Assembly: GCA_964019415.1 (NCBI GenBank)
Contig: OZ025870.1
Coordinates: forward strand, 4,631,915-4,695,914
Source: Ianthella basta
Lineage: Eukaryota > Porifera > Demospongiae > Verongiida > Ianthellidae
Direction: 5' to 3'
Length of the DNA: 64,000 nt
The notes beneath the pieces are model-generated. The model searched no databases. It was not told the origin of the DNA and worked only from the letters and a program-made list of their open reading frames with translations. This document shows, in pieces, positions 36,305 through 47,959 of the stretch. The first letter of the stretch is position 1. Each line of letters begins with the position of its first letter. A program made the position numbers and the translations under genes.

Positions 36305-36367
36305 ACCATCCACCGCGCCCATCCACTCAGGGGACGAGAGGTAACACACTTACTTCCTAGGAGAACG

Positions 36368-36469
36368 GTGGGTAAAAGAGTAACAGCGTTAGCGCCTATA
36401 GGCAAGATTTATTTCACTTTCTTTCTTATCTTTACTAAATCATTTCAACCTTCATATCTCTACCTTTAG
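36368..36469 (+). other. 5' UTR intron of gene 5 (about 102 nt)
   Basis: The donor is GAGAACG|GTGGGTAA and the acceptor is ATCTCTACCTTTAG|GT. Confidence 0.55.
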
Positions 36470-36546
36470 GTATATGTTATATATAGCTACGTAGCTACGT
36501 ACGTTGGTGTGGCCGTAGCCGTGTGTCGTGAATAAGGTTTAGCCAA

Positions 36547-39500
36547 ATGGACGAAGCAGTGCGCCGTGGAGACTTCGCGACAGTCCAAGAATACATTCAG
36601 GGCGGATCGGATGACAGTGAGTGGAAGAGTGATGTTTCTCTTTTGCTTGTAGCGATAGAGAAAGGCTACGAGGATGTCGCAGTGGCGCTATTGGGAGCAC
36701 AGACACTCAGTTGGGAAGAGTTGTGGGCAGCACGTGATGTGGCCTCTGACAATGGTATGGAGGTATTGGTACAGGAAGTTGTTGATAAGTTTCTACATTA
36801 CGTTCGAGGTGGAGCAGACTGCACAGGGTTGTCGCATGCACAAATGAATGATTTATTTCGTCATGCTAGCCGTAACGGTGACTGGGAGGCTATGAGGAAC
36901 CTTCTCAAGAGTGGCGGCTGTGTCAGCATTCTGTCAAAAGAGGAGCAAGAAGAGCTACTTTTCCGGGCCCTTTCTGTTTCTGGCCGATTTGTGGGTGACA
37001 TGTTAGTTGTTCAGGCCCTTCTCCAGAATGTTGATGTCAACATTCTATCAAGAACACAAAAAGAATGTTTTTTCCTTTCTGCCTGCTCCAGCGGTGACTT
37101 GATTGTCTTTGATATTCTCATCACCAATGGCTGCAACATGAATCACTACCATTATTTGAGTAGTTTAGTTGATCATCTTGATGCGCGCACGCCCCTTATG
37201 GCTGCTGCAGATGCAGGCCATACAGAAATAGTGAAGAAACTCATACTGAAAGGTGCCAAGGTTAGGATGCAAAACTCATATGGTAACACTGCCCTTCACC
37301 ATGCTGCTGTCAAGGATCACATTCAATGTAGGGTGCTCCTTGCTGAGGGTGGTGCCAGTGTGAGGACCAAAAACAAGGATTGTTTTACACCCCTTGACGT
37401 AGCCCAATCAGCAGAGTTTGTGGAAGCCATCAGACAGGCCGCTTCCTTCACTACTTGAAAGGCACTCTGTATCATTGGCAATGCAGCAAGTGGAAAGAGT
37501 ACACTCATTGCAGCACTGCAAGCTGAGAGGAGCTCCTTCTTTGGCAAAATCAGCAATCGATTTAGGAGAGTGGATGACTGTCGTAAACGCACAGCTGGCA
37601 TTTAAACGATTCACCATTACAGCCAGAGGTATGGAGAAGTGCTCTTCTTTGACTTTGCTGGCCAGCATGAATACCATGGCCCCCACCAGATGTTTCTGGA
37701 GTCACTCCTCAGCAAACCAGGAGTGACAATGACCCTCCTGCTGGTGGTGAAGGCAACAGGAAATGAGGAGGCTGTCTTGCACCAGCTCCACCGCTGGCTG
37801 ACCCCAGTGGCACTGATGGCCACTGCTGCAAGTCCTCCTCAAGTGTTTGTTATTGGTAGCTTCCTGGACAAAGTAAGATCCAAGACCGAAGCCATTGCCC
37901 AGGTGACCAAATGCATTGAGGCAACTAGAAAGGATCTGGAAGATTCACCTCTGAAGGTTGTTGGCAGTTGTTTCCTCAACTGCCGTCAGCCCCAATCTGA
38001 GGGCATTGACCAACTGTGCAGGTACCTCGAAGAGGTTCCTGTTCCTAAGTTCGGAGCCACACACGCAACGTACAGCCTTGCCTGGGTCTTGTCCCAGATT
38101 AGGTCATCCTTCAAAGCCCAAGCAGTGCAGCTGCAGGAGTTCTCCAAATGGACACAGGTCAACAAGCACAACCTTCCTCAGAACATGCCACCTCCAGAGG
38201 AGGTGTGTCAAGACCTGTCAGCTGCTGGCCACGCCCTCTACCTCCCAAATAAGGAAGATCCATCCAAGGGCTGGCTGGTGCTGGACCTTACTGGCATTCT
38301 CCATGATGTGTATGGGACTCTCTTCTCCCAGTCCAAAGACATCACCAATGAGATTGGTCTCGTTCACCATCAGCAGCTCGCAAGTCTTTTTCAGGACCTT
38401 GATGTGGAGTTTGTCCAACAACTGCTGGTTGGCATGGAGTTCTGCATTCCTGTTGACCCCACAGTATTGAAGGTGGAAGTGAGCAAACTGACCCAGAGCA
38501 AAGAAGCCAGTGGGTGGCTGTTCTTCCCTGCTCTCATCCCTGTAAAGCCTCTTTTGCCCAGCTCAGGGGAAAACCTCTTTCGCCAGAGTGCCTGCAGTTT
38601 CTGTTGGCAGCTTGGGACTGCCAAGAAGCACTCCATTTCTGCTCGTGTTCTCCAGACCATCCTCCTCCGTCTGGCTGCCCACTTTGTAGTGAAGCAACAT
38701 GATGAAGAGGGTGTCCGAAGGCACTGCTGCAGCATCTGGTGGAATGGGATTACTTGGCAGTCAAGAAGAGGTGTAGACATAACCGTCCTAATCACCAACA
38801 ACAGAATCATTCGGGTTGTCAGTACAAGTGATATTTCAGCTGACAGGGCATACCATTACTTGTCAGATGTGATCAGTGACATCCTTTCAGTGGTCCGTCA
38901 ACTCTCCCCCAATTTGTCAGCTGCAGCATACATTGTACACCCATGGAAAATGGCTGCCTTGCATGAAGATACTGCCACTGCTCCGCCTAAGGAGATGTTC
39001 CCTGTGGAGGGTATTATAAACACAGTCACAGACTGCGAGGGTTACACACTGTCATCCCAGGATACCTTCGGCCACTGCACTAGACTGCCTGTGTGTGATC
39101 TCTTTGGAGGATGGACTCCCTCTCTGGAGGACATTGAGAAGATTCTCTGGACACAGCCTGAAGCAAGCCAGTCTCAGTCTGCAGCTGAGCCAAGCAACAC
39201 CCCTCACACTCCAGCTTCTGCTGTCACTCCATCTACTCCTGCAGCTGAATCAACTGACCCTGCAGCAACTGACCATCCACCCGACTGTTCACTGACTCCT
39301 CCTACATCAACAGCTGTGACCCTGCCAACTCCCACTGGCCCACTTCATCCCTCCTCACCCATCCCCTTGAGTGCCCAAGCCCTCCTGGACACCTCAGCTG
39401 TGCCCACTCTGGATGATGTGAATGAGCTGATTGTCACTCAAGTTGCAGCCAAATGGCAGAACCTTGCCATCAAGCTGGGAGTGAAGGACTTTCTCATTGA

Positions 39501-39687
39501 CGTTAATTCAAAGAACAACCGCCATGACTGTGAGGAGGCATGTCAGGACATGCTCAAGCGCTGGCTCAGAGAGGAGTGGCACACTGGAGGAGAGGAAAGG
39601 ACGTGGTCCACTCTCCTGACAGCACTGGGCAGAGCTGACTTTTGAGAACTGGAGAGGGACCTGCGGAGAGAGCACTTCCACAAGTAG
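36547..39687 (+). pseudogene. ANK-Roc-COR-Death, gene 5 (three in-frame stops)
   Basis: The reading frame is continuous for 1,047 codons with no frameshift, but three codons are stops. TGA at 37456-37458 replaces the CGA arginine before the Walker A strand. TAA at 37603-37605 replaces Glu of AGIE. TGA at 39643-39645 replaces Gly in the last Death-domain helix. Domains are otherwise complete: ankyrin repeats, GNAASGKST, DFAGQHEYHG, COR, linker, Death domain, ending HFHK. The first stop is a CpG-type C-to-T change; the other two are G-to-T. The simplest reading is recent pseudogenisation by point mutation. A 303-residue ankyrin-only product (36547-37458) could still be made. Confidence 0.8.
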
Positions 39688-39814
39688 TAATAGCTTCCTT
39701 GTGCACAGGAACTATTTTTATATATGAACATTTTTCAGCATCTAGCCATGTCTAAAATTTTGTACCAAATCATGGAGCTCATTTTTGGTTTGTATTTTGC
39801 TTGAGGTATAGAGA

Positions 39815-39848
39815 TAGTGACCTGTGGAAAGAGCACTTCCGTGGTAAT
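39815..39848 (+). pseudogene. Relic of a second Death-domain tail after gene 5
   Basis: About 130 bases after the gene 5 stop, AGTGACCTGTGGAAAGAGCA encodes S-D-L-W-K-E-H-F in the frame of the family C-terminus. A 3' UTR of the type found after genes 2, 4 and 8 follows. Confidence 0.6.
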
Positions 39849-41208
39849 ATCTTCTTTCTGAACTATAATTATTATTGTATTATTTTGTTGGATATGTTCC
39901 TGCATATGCATCGTCTATATTTTGTTAAGTTAAAACTTTTGCTTGAATTGTTCTCAAGCACTTTTGGTTCAAAGTATTTCTGAAGAAATGTATGTAGTTT
40001 TGTTTACACACATCAAACCTACTTTTGCATTCACTTTTTGAATTTTATTGGTTTGTGGAACATCATCTTCAGTCAGTACAATTACACTTTGTAAAGTTTG
40101 CTTATGATTGAATTAATTAATTTTGCATCCAAGTTATGCGAAATTTCTCAATTGCGTTAATATATGCATGATTGAGAGCTCCGACCATATTTTCAATCAA
40201 GCACTTGTACATAGCTACACATTGCACATGCATGAAAGAGCTATAGAAGCATGCACAACTTTATTAACATTTCCATACTTTATGCAATATAACAATGATA
40301 TTGTATTCGCGTTAATTCAGTCATATTCATGGGTGCGCATGCATGTGATCCATACGTTAGTATCCCTATTAATTTGCTTGCATGATTAATGCATGCAGAT
40401 GATTTATCACACTGCTCCATCCATACACTAGAATTATAACTATAGCATTCTCATCCATGCATGCATGTGCATGCGCAATCACCTGGCCCCACACATACGT
40501 ATACGTGCACAGCTGCTCTTTTACCAGCTGTAGTCTGCCTATAGCATACAATTGCAGGCTAGACCCACTTCACTCCAGGGCACTTTGCCATTAATTTTAG
40601 GGGTAAGTGCCCTGGTGGAATGATTACAGATTACAGTGTAAGCATGCTCAATTCAAATCAAAATGACAGTGTGTGTGTTGATATGTTACTATACAATGAC
40701 CAGTTCAGCTCTTCTTGGAGGTCAGCCCACTTCTGTTACTATCTTCCCTTTCTCCCGTGCATCTTCCACATTGACCACCTGTAAAGTGTGTGTATAGAGT
40801 GTGGGGGGAGGGAGGGAGGGAGGGAGGAAGTGTGAAGGAGTGGGTGAAGGAGCGAGGAGGTACGTGTGAATGAGAGAAGGCTGTGGTGAAAGCAGCAAGA
40901 ATGTGTGAATGTGAGTATTTTTCTATCAGAAACGGTAAGATTTAGATAAAGACTACTACAGAAGTATCAAACGATGACTTCTGCTCCAAGGGTACATGGT
41001 ATTAGCAGTGTCTACAATACTTCCTTCTTCTTCTTATTTTGGTTCACCATCTTCGGGTGCTGGGCTGGCATTTCTGGAGCCACTTGGAATGGAATCCTTA
41101 AGGAATGGGAGTGCGGAATGGGAATATGACCAGAGACTGAAGTGGATATGTAACAGTACACTACATTAGTAAATACAACACATGCATAAATGACCATGCA
41201 CAGAAGTG

Positions 41209-41508
41209 TCAAATCATCACACACACACACACACACACAAATGGGCCATAGTACAGTAAAGGACCTGACTCAAGTTGGTACGACTCATCAGCCTCACACT
41301 CCTCATCTTCATCTTTGAATTCTGGTCCTTGAACAACAGGAGGATTAGGGGGAGACGAAGAGATTTCCCCTTCCTCCAGGGGCAGGGAAGTGGGGGGCGC
41401 ACCTTGCCACTCCTCTTCAATAGGGGGCGGAGTTGCAGCCCAGTCAACAGCAGCAGGAGTGGCTGGGGGACTTACCGAGACTGCCCATGGAGCTGTACCA
41501 CTCACCAT
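41209..41508 (-). CDS. Possible acidic minus-strand exon
   Basis: The minus strand is open for 99 codons with a non-repetitive, biased composition: Pro-rich (SPPATPAAVDWAATPPPIEE), then acidic (KDEDEECEADES). Its 3' end runs into a CA tract. Related sequence lies at about 48040-48240, 55680-55960 and 62100-62200, but length changes break the frame there. A consensus donor (CAGTCTCG|GTAAGT) near the start would remove most of it if spliced. It could be an exon of an antisense gene or chance; no family is recognised. Confidence 0.25.
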   Translation of the reverse strand: MVSGTAPWAVSVSPPATPAAVDWAATPPPIEEEWQGAPPTSLPLEEGEISSSPPNPPVVQGPEFKDEDEECEADESYQLESGPLLYYGPFVCVCVCVMI

Positions 41509-42350
41509 TGACTAGGGTCATTAAAACTGTCCTATTAGGATATCATAAGGACCACAGTCTCATGCATATATAGTCAGCTAGCTGATGGGTATTTCCCTGT
41601 TGCTGCATGAAATGTTCAGCTGGTAATGCCCCATTCTGTTAGTCAGTGATACACACACATCACAGTTAGTACTAGTCACACAACTACCCATCCAGGTAGA
41701 GGTGGAAAAGGGTCTGGTATACACCATCTTATTCCAAGACCTGGCCTAGGCAAATCAGGGACCAATCAGATTGTAGAATACAAAGTCACCAACACTAGCA
41801 TAATTGCACAATCATGCACATACAGGACTGGGACTCAGAAAATGATACATGCAGTATATACACTATGTAATATTACTGTCCTTACACAGACAGGTCTGGG
41901 TACAACACTATAGGATACACATGATACATGCACTATGTAATATATATTACTGCCCTTACATAGAGAGGTCTGGGTACAATACTATAGAATGTACAGGTAT
42001 AGCAGTACAGTATAGGATGCACATGTACAGGTGATTACCATGCATCTGTACAAGGTGATGGGGACTGGAGCATGCAACAACATATAACATGGTCAATGAC
42101 CAGCCTTGAGTTGCCTGATGTTAGCATGACACCCATGCACTGTCTCATTTGTTTGCCCCTCTGGAGTGGATGAGTAGGTGAAGATGGAGGCATAATTTAT
42201 TCCTTCAATAGTCTTTACCACTCCCCTTGAAGAGGTGGTACAGGTGTGGCCGATTATCAGGAAGTGAGCGTTGCACACATGCTTCTCAATGACAAGTTAA
42301 ATAATTGAATATAGGATGACTAAATGTACAGAAGAGGCTAAGAATAAACC

Positions 42351-42430
42351 AACCATAACCCTAAACCCCAAGCGCGCTAGCTAACTACATCAGCCGAGCG
42401 AGCTAACCCCAGTGGCCAAGCGAGCTAAAT
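42351..42430. repeat. Telomere-like stub and short minisatellite before gene 6
   Basis: This is the counterpart of 12059-12180 before gene 2: ACCATAACCCTAAACCCC, then about one and a half units of the 22-bp GCGAGCTAACCCCAGTGGCC repeat. Confidence 0.6.
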
Positions 42431-42803
42431 CGGCGAGGACAGCGAACGGACCAAATTTAACTGCTCCTGTCCTAATCGATTCCAGCAGCGTACTCTCCAC
42501 CCAGGAGTGTTATGGTGACGCAATAACGGAAGTGCACGACGGTTTACTTAACACGTGGAAGCCCTGCAGTTAATGGCTTTCCCATGGCCCAGGGAGTACC
42601 CGAGAAGAAAGTCAGATACGAACAGCGCCAGCGCTAGTAGTTGTGTTTCTCTATTCTAAGTTTAATTGCCTTCATTAAGTACTAGTTAATCTCGTGCCAG
42701 AAATTCAGTGACCGGAAGTGGGCTGTGTACGAGACTACCGTCCACCGCGCATATCCACGGCCACTCAGGCACGAGATTCAGAAGCAGCAATCCCAGGAGA
42801 ACG

Positions 42804-42902
42804 GTGGGTCAGAGCGTAACAGCGTTATCGCCTAGGGAAGGTGTGTTGCGCTTTCTTTCTTATCTTTCTAAACCCTTTCAACTCCCATTTCTCTACCTTT
42901 AG
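42804..42902 (+). other. 5' UTR intron of gene 6 (about 99 nt)
   Basis: The donor is GGAGAACG|GTGGGTC and the acceptor is TTTCTCTACCTTTAG|GT. Unlike genes 5, 7, 8 and 9, no kappaB-like site precedes the donor; a CCGGAAGTG ETS-like site is at about 42711. Confidence 0.55.
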
Positions 42903-42960
42903 GTATAGTTACTTACGTTGGTGTAGCCGTAGCTGTGTATAGTGGCTAGGGTCTCGCCAA

Positions 42961-45900
42961 ATGGAAGAAGCAGTGCGCCGTGGAGACCTGGAGGCGGTGA
43001 ACGAGTACATTCAGGTAGAATCGGATGACAGCGAGTGGAAGAGCGATGTTTCTCTTTTGCTTATAGCGATAGAGAAAGGCTACGAGGATGTCGCAGTGGC
43101 GCTGTTGGGAGCACAGATACTCAGTTGGGAAGAGTTGTGGACAGCACGTGATGTGGCCTCTGCCAATGTTATGGAGGAATTGGTGCAGAAACTTTTTGAT
43201 GAATTCTTAGATTCGGTTCAAGCTGGAATAGACTGCTCAGGGTTGTCGCAGGCACAAAAGAAAGATTTATTTCATTATGCTAGCCATAAGGGTGACTGGG
43301 AGGTTATGGGGACCCTTCGTAAGAGTGGCTTCTGTGTCAGCATTCTGTCAAAGGAGGAGCAAGAAGAGCTTCTTCTCCGTGCATTTGATGAGTTTCATGA
43401 TTTTGTGGGTGACCTATCTGTTGCCCAGGCCCTTCTCCAGAACGTTGATGTGAACATCCTATCAAGAAAGCAACAAGAAAGTTTATTCCTTTCTTCCTGC
43501 CATAGCGGTGACTTGATTGTATGTGATATTCTTGTGACCAATGGCTGCAATGTGAACTGCTGGTATCAAGGGATTTCTTTAGGTAATTGGTATGGTAACT
43601 ACACACCCCTTATGGTTGCTGCAGATGCAGGCCATAAAGAAATAGTGAATAAACTCATTTTAGCAGGTGCCAAGGTTGAGATGAAAACTGCATATGGTAA
43701 CACTGCCCTTCACCATGCTGCTGCCAATAATCAGATTCAGTGTGGGGTGCTCCTGGCTGAGGGAGGAGCCAGTATGAGGACCAAAAACAGGGATTCTTTT
43801 ACACCCCTTGATGTAGCCCAATCAGCAGAATTTGTGGAAGCCATCAGACAGGCCTCTTCCTTCACCACTCGAAAGACTCTCTGTATCATTGGGAATGCAA
43901 CAGGTGGAAAGAGTACACTCATTGCAGCCCTACAAGCTGAGAGGAGCTCCTTTTTTGGCAAGATCTTCAATCGCTTTAGGAGAGTGGATGACCGTCGTAA
44001 GCGCACAGCTGGCATTGAGACAATTCACCATTACAGCCAGAAGTATGGAGAAGTGCTCTTCTTTGACTTTGCTGGACAGCACGAGTACCATGGTCCCCAC
44101 CAGATGTTCCTGGAGTCACTGCTCAGCAAACCAGGAGTGTCAATGACCCTCCTACTGGTGGTAAAGGCGACAGAAGAGGAGGAAGCCATGTTGCACCAGC
44201 TCCACCGCTGGCTAACCCCAATAGCACTGATGGCCACTGCTGCCAGCCCTCCTCAAGTGATTGTCATTGGTAGCTTCCTGGACCGGGTGAGGTCCAAGCA
44301 AGAAGCCATTGCCCAGGTGACCAAATGCATTGAGGCAACTAGAAAGGATCTGGAAGAATCGCCACTGGAAATTGTTGGCAGTTGTTTCCTCAACTGCCGT
44401 CAGCCCCAATCTGAGGGCATTGACCAACTTTGCCGGTACCTCGAGGAGATTCCTGTTCCTGAGTTCAGAGCCACCCACACAGAGTACAGCCTCGCCTGGG
44501 TCTTGTCCCAGATCAGGTCATTCTTCAAAGCCCAAGCAGTGCAGCTGCAGGAGTTCTCCAAATGGACACAGGACAACAGGCCCAACCTTCCTCACACCAT
44601 GCCACCACCAGAAGAGGTGTGTCGAGACCTGTCAGCTGCTGGCCATGCCCTCTACCTCCCAAATATGGAAGATCCATCCAAGGGCTGGCTGGTGCTGGAC
44701 CTTCCTGGCATTCTCCGTGATGTGTACGGGACTCTCTTCTCTCAGTCTGAGGATATCGCCAATGAGGTTGGTCTTGTCCACCATCAGCGCATTGCCAGTC
44801 TTTTTCAGGACCTGGATGTGGAGTTTGTCCAACAACTGCTGGTTGGCTTGGAGTTCTGTATTCCTGTTGACCCAGTAGTACTTAAGGTGGAGGTGAGCAA
44901 ACTGACCCAGAGCCGAGACACAATTGGATGGCTATTCTTCCCCGCCCTCATGTCTGCAAAGCCTCCTCTACCTAGCTCTGAAAGCCTCCCTCAGCAAAGT
45001 GCCCGCTTTTTCTGTTGGCATCTCAGGACCTCCAAAAAGCACTCCATTTCTGCTCGTGTTCTCCAGACCATCCTCCTTCGTCTGGCTGCCAAATTTGTAG
45101 TGAAGCAACATGATGAAGAGGGTGTCCGAAGGCACTGCTGCAACATCTGGTGGAATGGGATTACTTGGCAGTCAAGAAAGGGGGTTGACGTATCCGTCCA
45201 AATCACCACCAACAGATTAATTTGGGTTGTCAGTACAAGTGATATTTCAGCTGACAAGTCATACCATTACTTGTCAGATGTGATCAGTGACATCCTTTCA
45301 GTGGTCCGTCAACTCTCCCCCAATTTGTCAGCTGCAGCATACATTGTACACCCATGGAAAATGGCTGCCTTACATGGGAATGCCGCCACCCCTCCCCCTA
45401 AGAAGCTGTTTCCTGTGGAGGACATTAGAAATGCAATCGCTGAACACGAGGAGTATACTCTATCTACTAAGGATAGCTCCGGCGATTCCAATAGACTGCC
45501 AGTGTCTGATCTCTTTGGAGGATGGACCCCTTCTCTGGAGGACACTGAGAGGATCCTCTGGACCCAACCTCAGTTGCCGGCTGAATTTGACATTGCCCCT
45601 CACACCCCAGCTTCAGCCATCCCTCCATCCACTCCTGCAGCAACAGCAACTGACCCTATGGCAACTAAAGCTGCAGCAACCACTGACCCTCCTCCCAGCT
45701 GTTCACTGCCTCTCTCTGCATTGTCTGTTGACCCTCTGCAAACTTCCACTTCCCCACTCCATGTCTCCTCATCCATCCCCTTGGGTGCCCAAGCCCTCCT
45801 GGACACCTCAGCTGTGCCCACTCTTGATGCTGTGAATGAGCTGATTGTCACTCAAGTCGCAGCCAAATGGCAGAACCTTGCCATCAAACTGGGAGTGAAG

Positions 45901-46101
45901 GATTTTCTCATTGACGTTATTTCAAAGAACAACCGCCATGACTGTGAGGAGGCATGTCAGAACATGCTCAAGCGTTGGCTGAGAGAGGAGCGGCACACTG
46001 GAGGAGAGGAGAGGACGTGGTCCACTCTCCTGACAGCACTGGGTAGAGCTGACTTTGGAGAACTGGAAAGGAGCCTGCGGAGAGAGCACTTTCGCAAGTA
46101 G
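42961..46101 (+). CDS. ANK-Roc-COR-Death protein, gene 6 (intact)
   Basis: This 1,046-residue protein starts at the family ATG. Ankyrin-like repeats fill residues 1-305, with canonical TPLMVAADAGH and TALHHAA units. Walker A is G311-N-A-T-G-G-K-S-T319. Switch II is DFAGQ from D369, followed by HEYHGPHQ. The fourth loop is GSFLDRV from G437. COR has GWLVLDL, LEFCIPVDP and a cysteine/tryptophan-rich CCNIWWNGI segment. The linker is Pro/Ala/Thr-rich. The Death domain is centred on W970 and the protein ends HFRK. The N-terminus (SDDSEWKSDVSLLL) places it with genes 4, 5 and 7 rather than 1 and 3. It is the only clearly complete member of the right-hand half. The role is inferred as for gene 1. 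Confidence 0.9.
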   Translation: MEEAVRRGDLEAVNEYIQVESDDSEWKSDVSLLLIAIEKGYEDVAVALLGAQILSWEELWTARDVASANVMEELVQKLFDEFLDSVQAGIDCSGLSQAQKKDLFHYASHKGDWEVMGTLRKSGFCVSILSKEEQEELLLRAFDEFHDFVGDLSVAQALLQNVDVNILSRKQQESLFLSSCHSGDLIVCDILVTNGCNVNCWYQGISLGNWYGNYTPLMVAADAGHKEIVNKLILAGAKVEMKTAYGNTALHHAAANNQIQCGVLLAEGGASMRTKNRDSFTPLDVAQSAEFVEAIRQASSFTTRKTLCIIGNATGGKSTLIAALQAERSSFFGKIFNRFRRVDDRRKRTAGIETIHHYSQKYGEVLFFDFAGQHEYHGPHQMFLESLLSKPGVSMTLLLVVKATEEEEAMLHQLHRWLTPIALMATAASPPQVIVIGSFLDRVRSKQEAIAQVTKCIEATRKDLEESPLEIVGSCFLNCRQPQSEGIDQLCRYLEEIPVPEFRATHTEYSLAWVLSQIRSFFKAQAVQLQEFSKWTQDNRPNLPHTMPPPEEVCRDLSAAGHALYLPNMEDPSKGWLVLDLPGILRDVYGTLFSQSEDIANEVGLVHHQRIASLFQDLDVEFVQQLLVGLEFCIPVDPVVLKVEVSKLTQSRDTIGWLFFPALMSAKPPLPSSESLPQQSARFFCWHLRTSKKHSISARVLQTILLRLAAKFVVKQHDEEGVRRHCCNIWWNGITWQSRKGVDVSVQITTNRLIWVVSTSDISADKSYHYLSDVISDILSVVRQLSPNLSAAAYIVHPWKMAALHGNAATPPPKKLFPVEDIRNAIAEHEEYTLSTKDSSGDSNRLPVSDLFGGWTPSLEDTERILWTQPQLPAEFDIAPHTPASAIPPSTPAATATDPMATKAAATTDPPPSCSLPLSALSVDPLQTSTSPLHVSSSIPLGAQALLDTSAVPTLDAVNELIVTQVAAKWQNLAIKLGVKDFLIDVISKNNRHDCEEACQNMLKRWLREERHTGGEERTWSTLLTALGRADFGELERSLRREHFRK

Positions 46102-47861
46102 TAAGAGGTCTTTTGTGCACATGAACTATTTTTATGAACATTCAGCATCTAGCCATGTTTAAAGTTCTGTAACAAGTTGCAGAACTCATTTTGGTTTGTA
46201 TTTTGATTGAAGTATAGGGAGTGGGACCTGCGGAGAAAGCACTTATGTGACTGGTAATATCTTTGTTGTGAAATACATAATATTATATTGTATTATTTTG
46301 CTGGATCTGCACCCACACATGCAGCGTCTGTATTTTTTTAAGAGAACAAGTTAAACTTCTGTTAAATTGTTCTCGATCGCTTTTAGTTTGTAGTATATCT
46401 GAAGAAATGTAGTTTTTGTTTTCACACATCAAACCTACTTATGCATTTACTTTTTGAATATTATTGGTTTTTGGAATGGCATCTTCATTCAGTTTGATTG
46501 CACTTCGTAAAGTTTTGTTACAATTGAATTTATATCTGCATCCAAGTTATGCAAAATTGCTCAATTGCGTACATATATGCATGATTGAGAGCTGTGGCCA
46601 TATTTTCAATCAAACACCAATACATAGCTGCACATTGCACATGCATAAAAGAGCTATAGCACAGGATTTATTAACATTTCATACTTTAAGCAATAACAAT
46701 GATATTTTAGTATCAATGGAGTGTGGTGCCATTAGTATTTTCCGTGTACATGCATGCATTGCAATTGGACCCATAGTTATTTTAGTGCTCCTTATGAATG
46801 TGCATACATAATTAATGCATGCAGATGATTTATCACTACTGCACCCTACACTAGAATTATAACCATAGCACTCTCGTTGATGCATGCACGTGCACGCATG
46901 ATTACCTGGCCCCACACCCACTCATTTTACCAGCTGTACATAGTCTAGCTAGTCTACACTAGCTAGCATGCACCCCATGCAGCTGGCACTTTGCCTTTCA
47001 GGAGTGAGCGCCCTGGCCCGGCCAGAGGTAGCTATTGAGGGGTTACAGAATAATTACATAGTGTGCACACATACTCAATTCAATTCAATGTGACAGTGCG
47101 TGCGTCCATATGTTTCTGTGTTTCTGTATAATGACCATTTCAGCTCTTCTCTTCTCAGAGACCAGCCCATTTCTGTAAGAGAGATGAAACTGTCATCCCC
47201 TTTCTTCCATGTATCTTTACTTTTACCATCTGTCAAGTGTGTGTGGAGTGAGAGAGGGATTTGGTGAAAGCAGCAAGGATGTGTGATGCCAGTATTTTTA
47301 AGCAAGCACTGCCTATTAATTACTTTGACTCTGTTATTAGTCATCACATCATTACAACATTTCATCTTATTTCATATTTCAGCATCAATCGTATCAATTT
47401 GTTTGAAGCTATCTATAAATGAAATATAATACCTATGAAAGCAAAAACAGAAAGATAATATTATAGATAAAGGCTACTACATATACAGAAGTATCAAACA
47501 GTGACTTCAGCTACTCCAAGGGATTAGAAGGTATTAGTGGTGTCTCAATACCATAAGCTTCTTCTTTTTCTTCAGTTCACCATATTTGGGGGCCGGACTG
47601 GCATTTCTGGAGCCACTTGGAATAAAATCCTTAAGGAATGGGAGTGGGAATGGGAATGTGACCATGCAGAGACTGAAGTGGACATGCAACGGAACATTAC
47701 ATGAGAAAACACAACACATGCAGAAATGACCACAAAAGCACGTCAATTCATACACATGCATGTACCACCCCACCCAGTCACTTAAGCAACCATGCATGCA
47801 CAAGCTAAGGACACATACTAATGGCAACACTCGCATGCACACACTGTCACCACATGCGCAT

Positions 47862-47959
<98 letters not shown>

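Larger units (their letters stand above)
39849..42800. other. 3' flank of gene 5 and 5' flank of gene 6
   Basis: The stretch is composed of recurring blocks: a 3' UTR type shared with genes 2/4/8, an AGAGACTG/ATCTTCGGGTGCTGG block (about 41035-41100), and from 41640 the block also found before genes 2 and 4. A GGGA run lies at about 40805-40828 and a CA tract at about 41217-41240. One minus-strand open frame is listed separately. Confidence 0.55.

Noticed and set aside
46464..46811. 115-codon frame conserved at 54367-54714
   Set aside because: It lies in the 3' UTR region of two very recently duplicated blocks, so conservation reflects recent duplication. More distant copies after genes 2 and 4 are not open.
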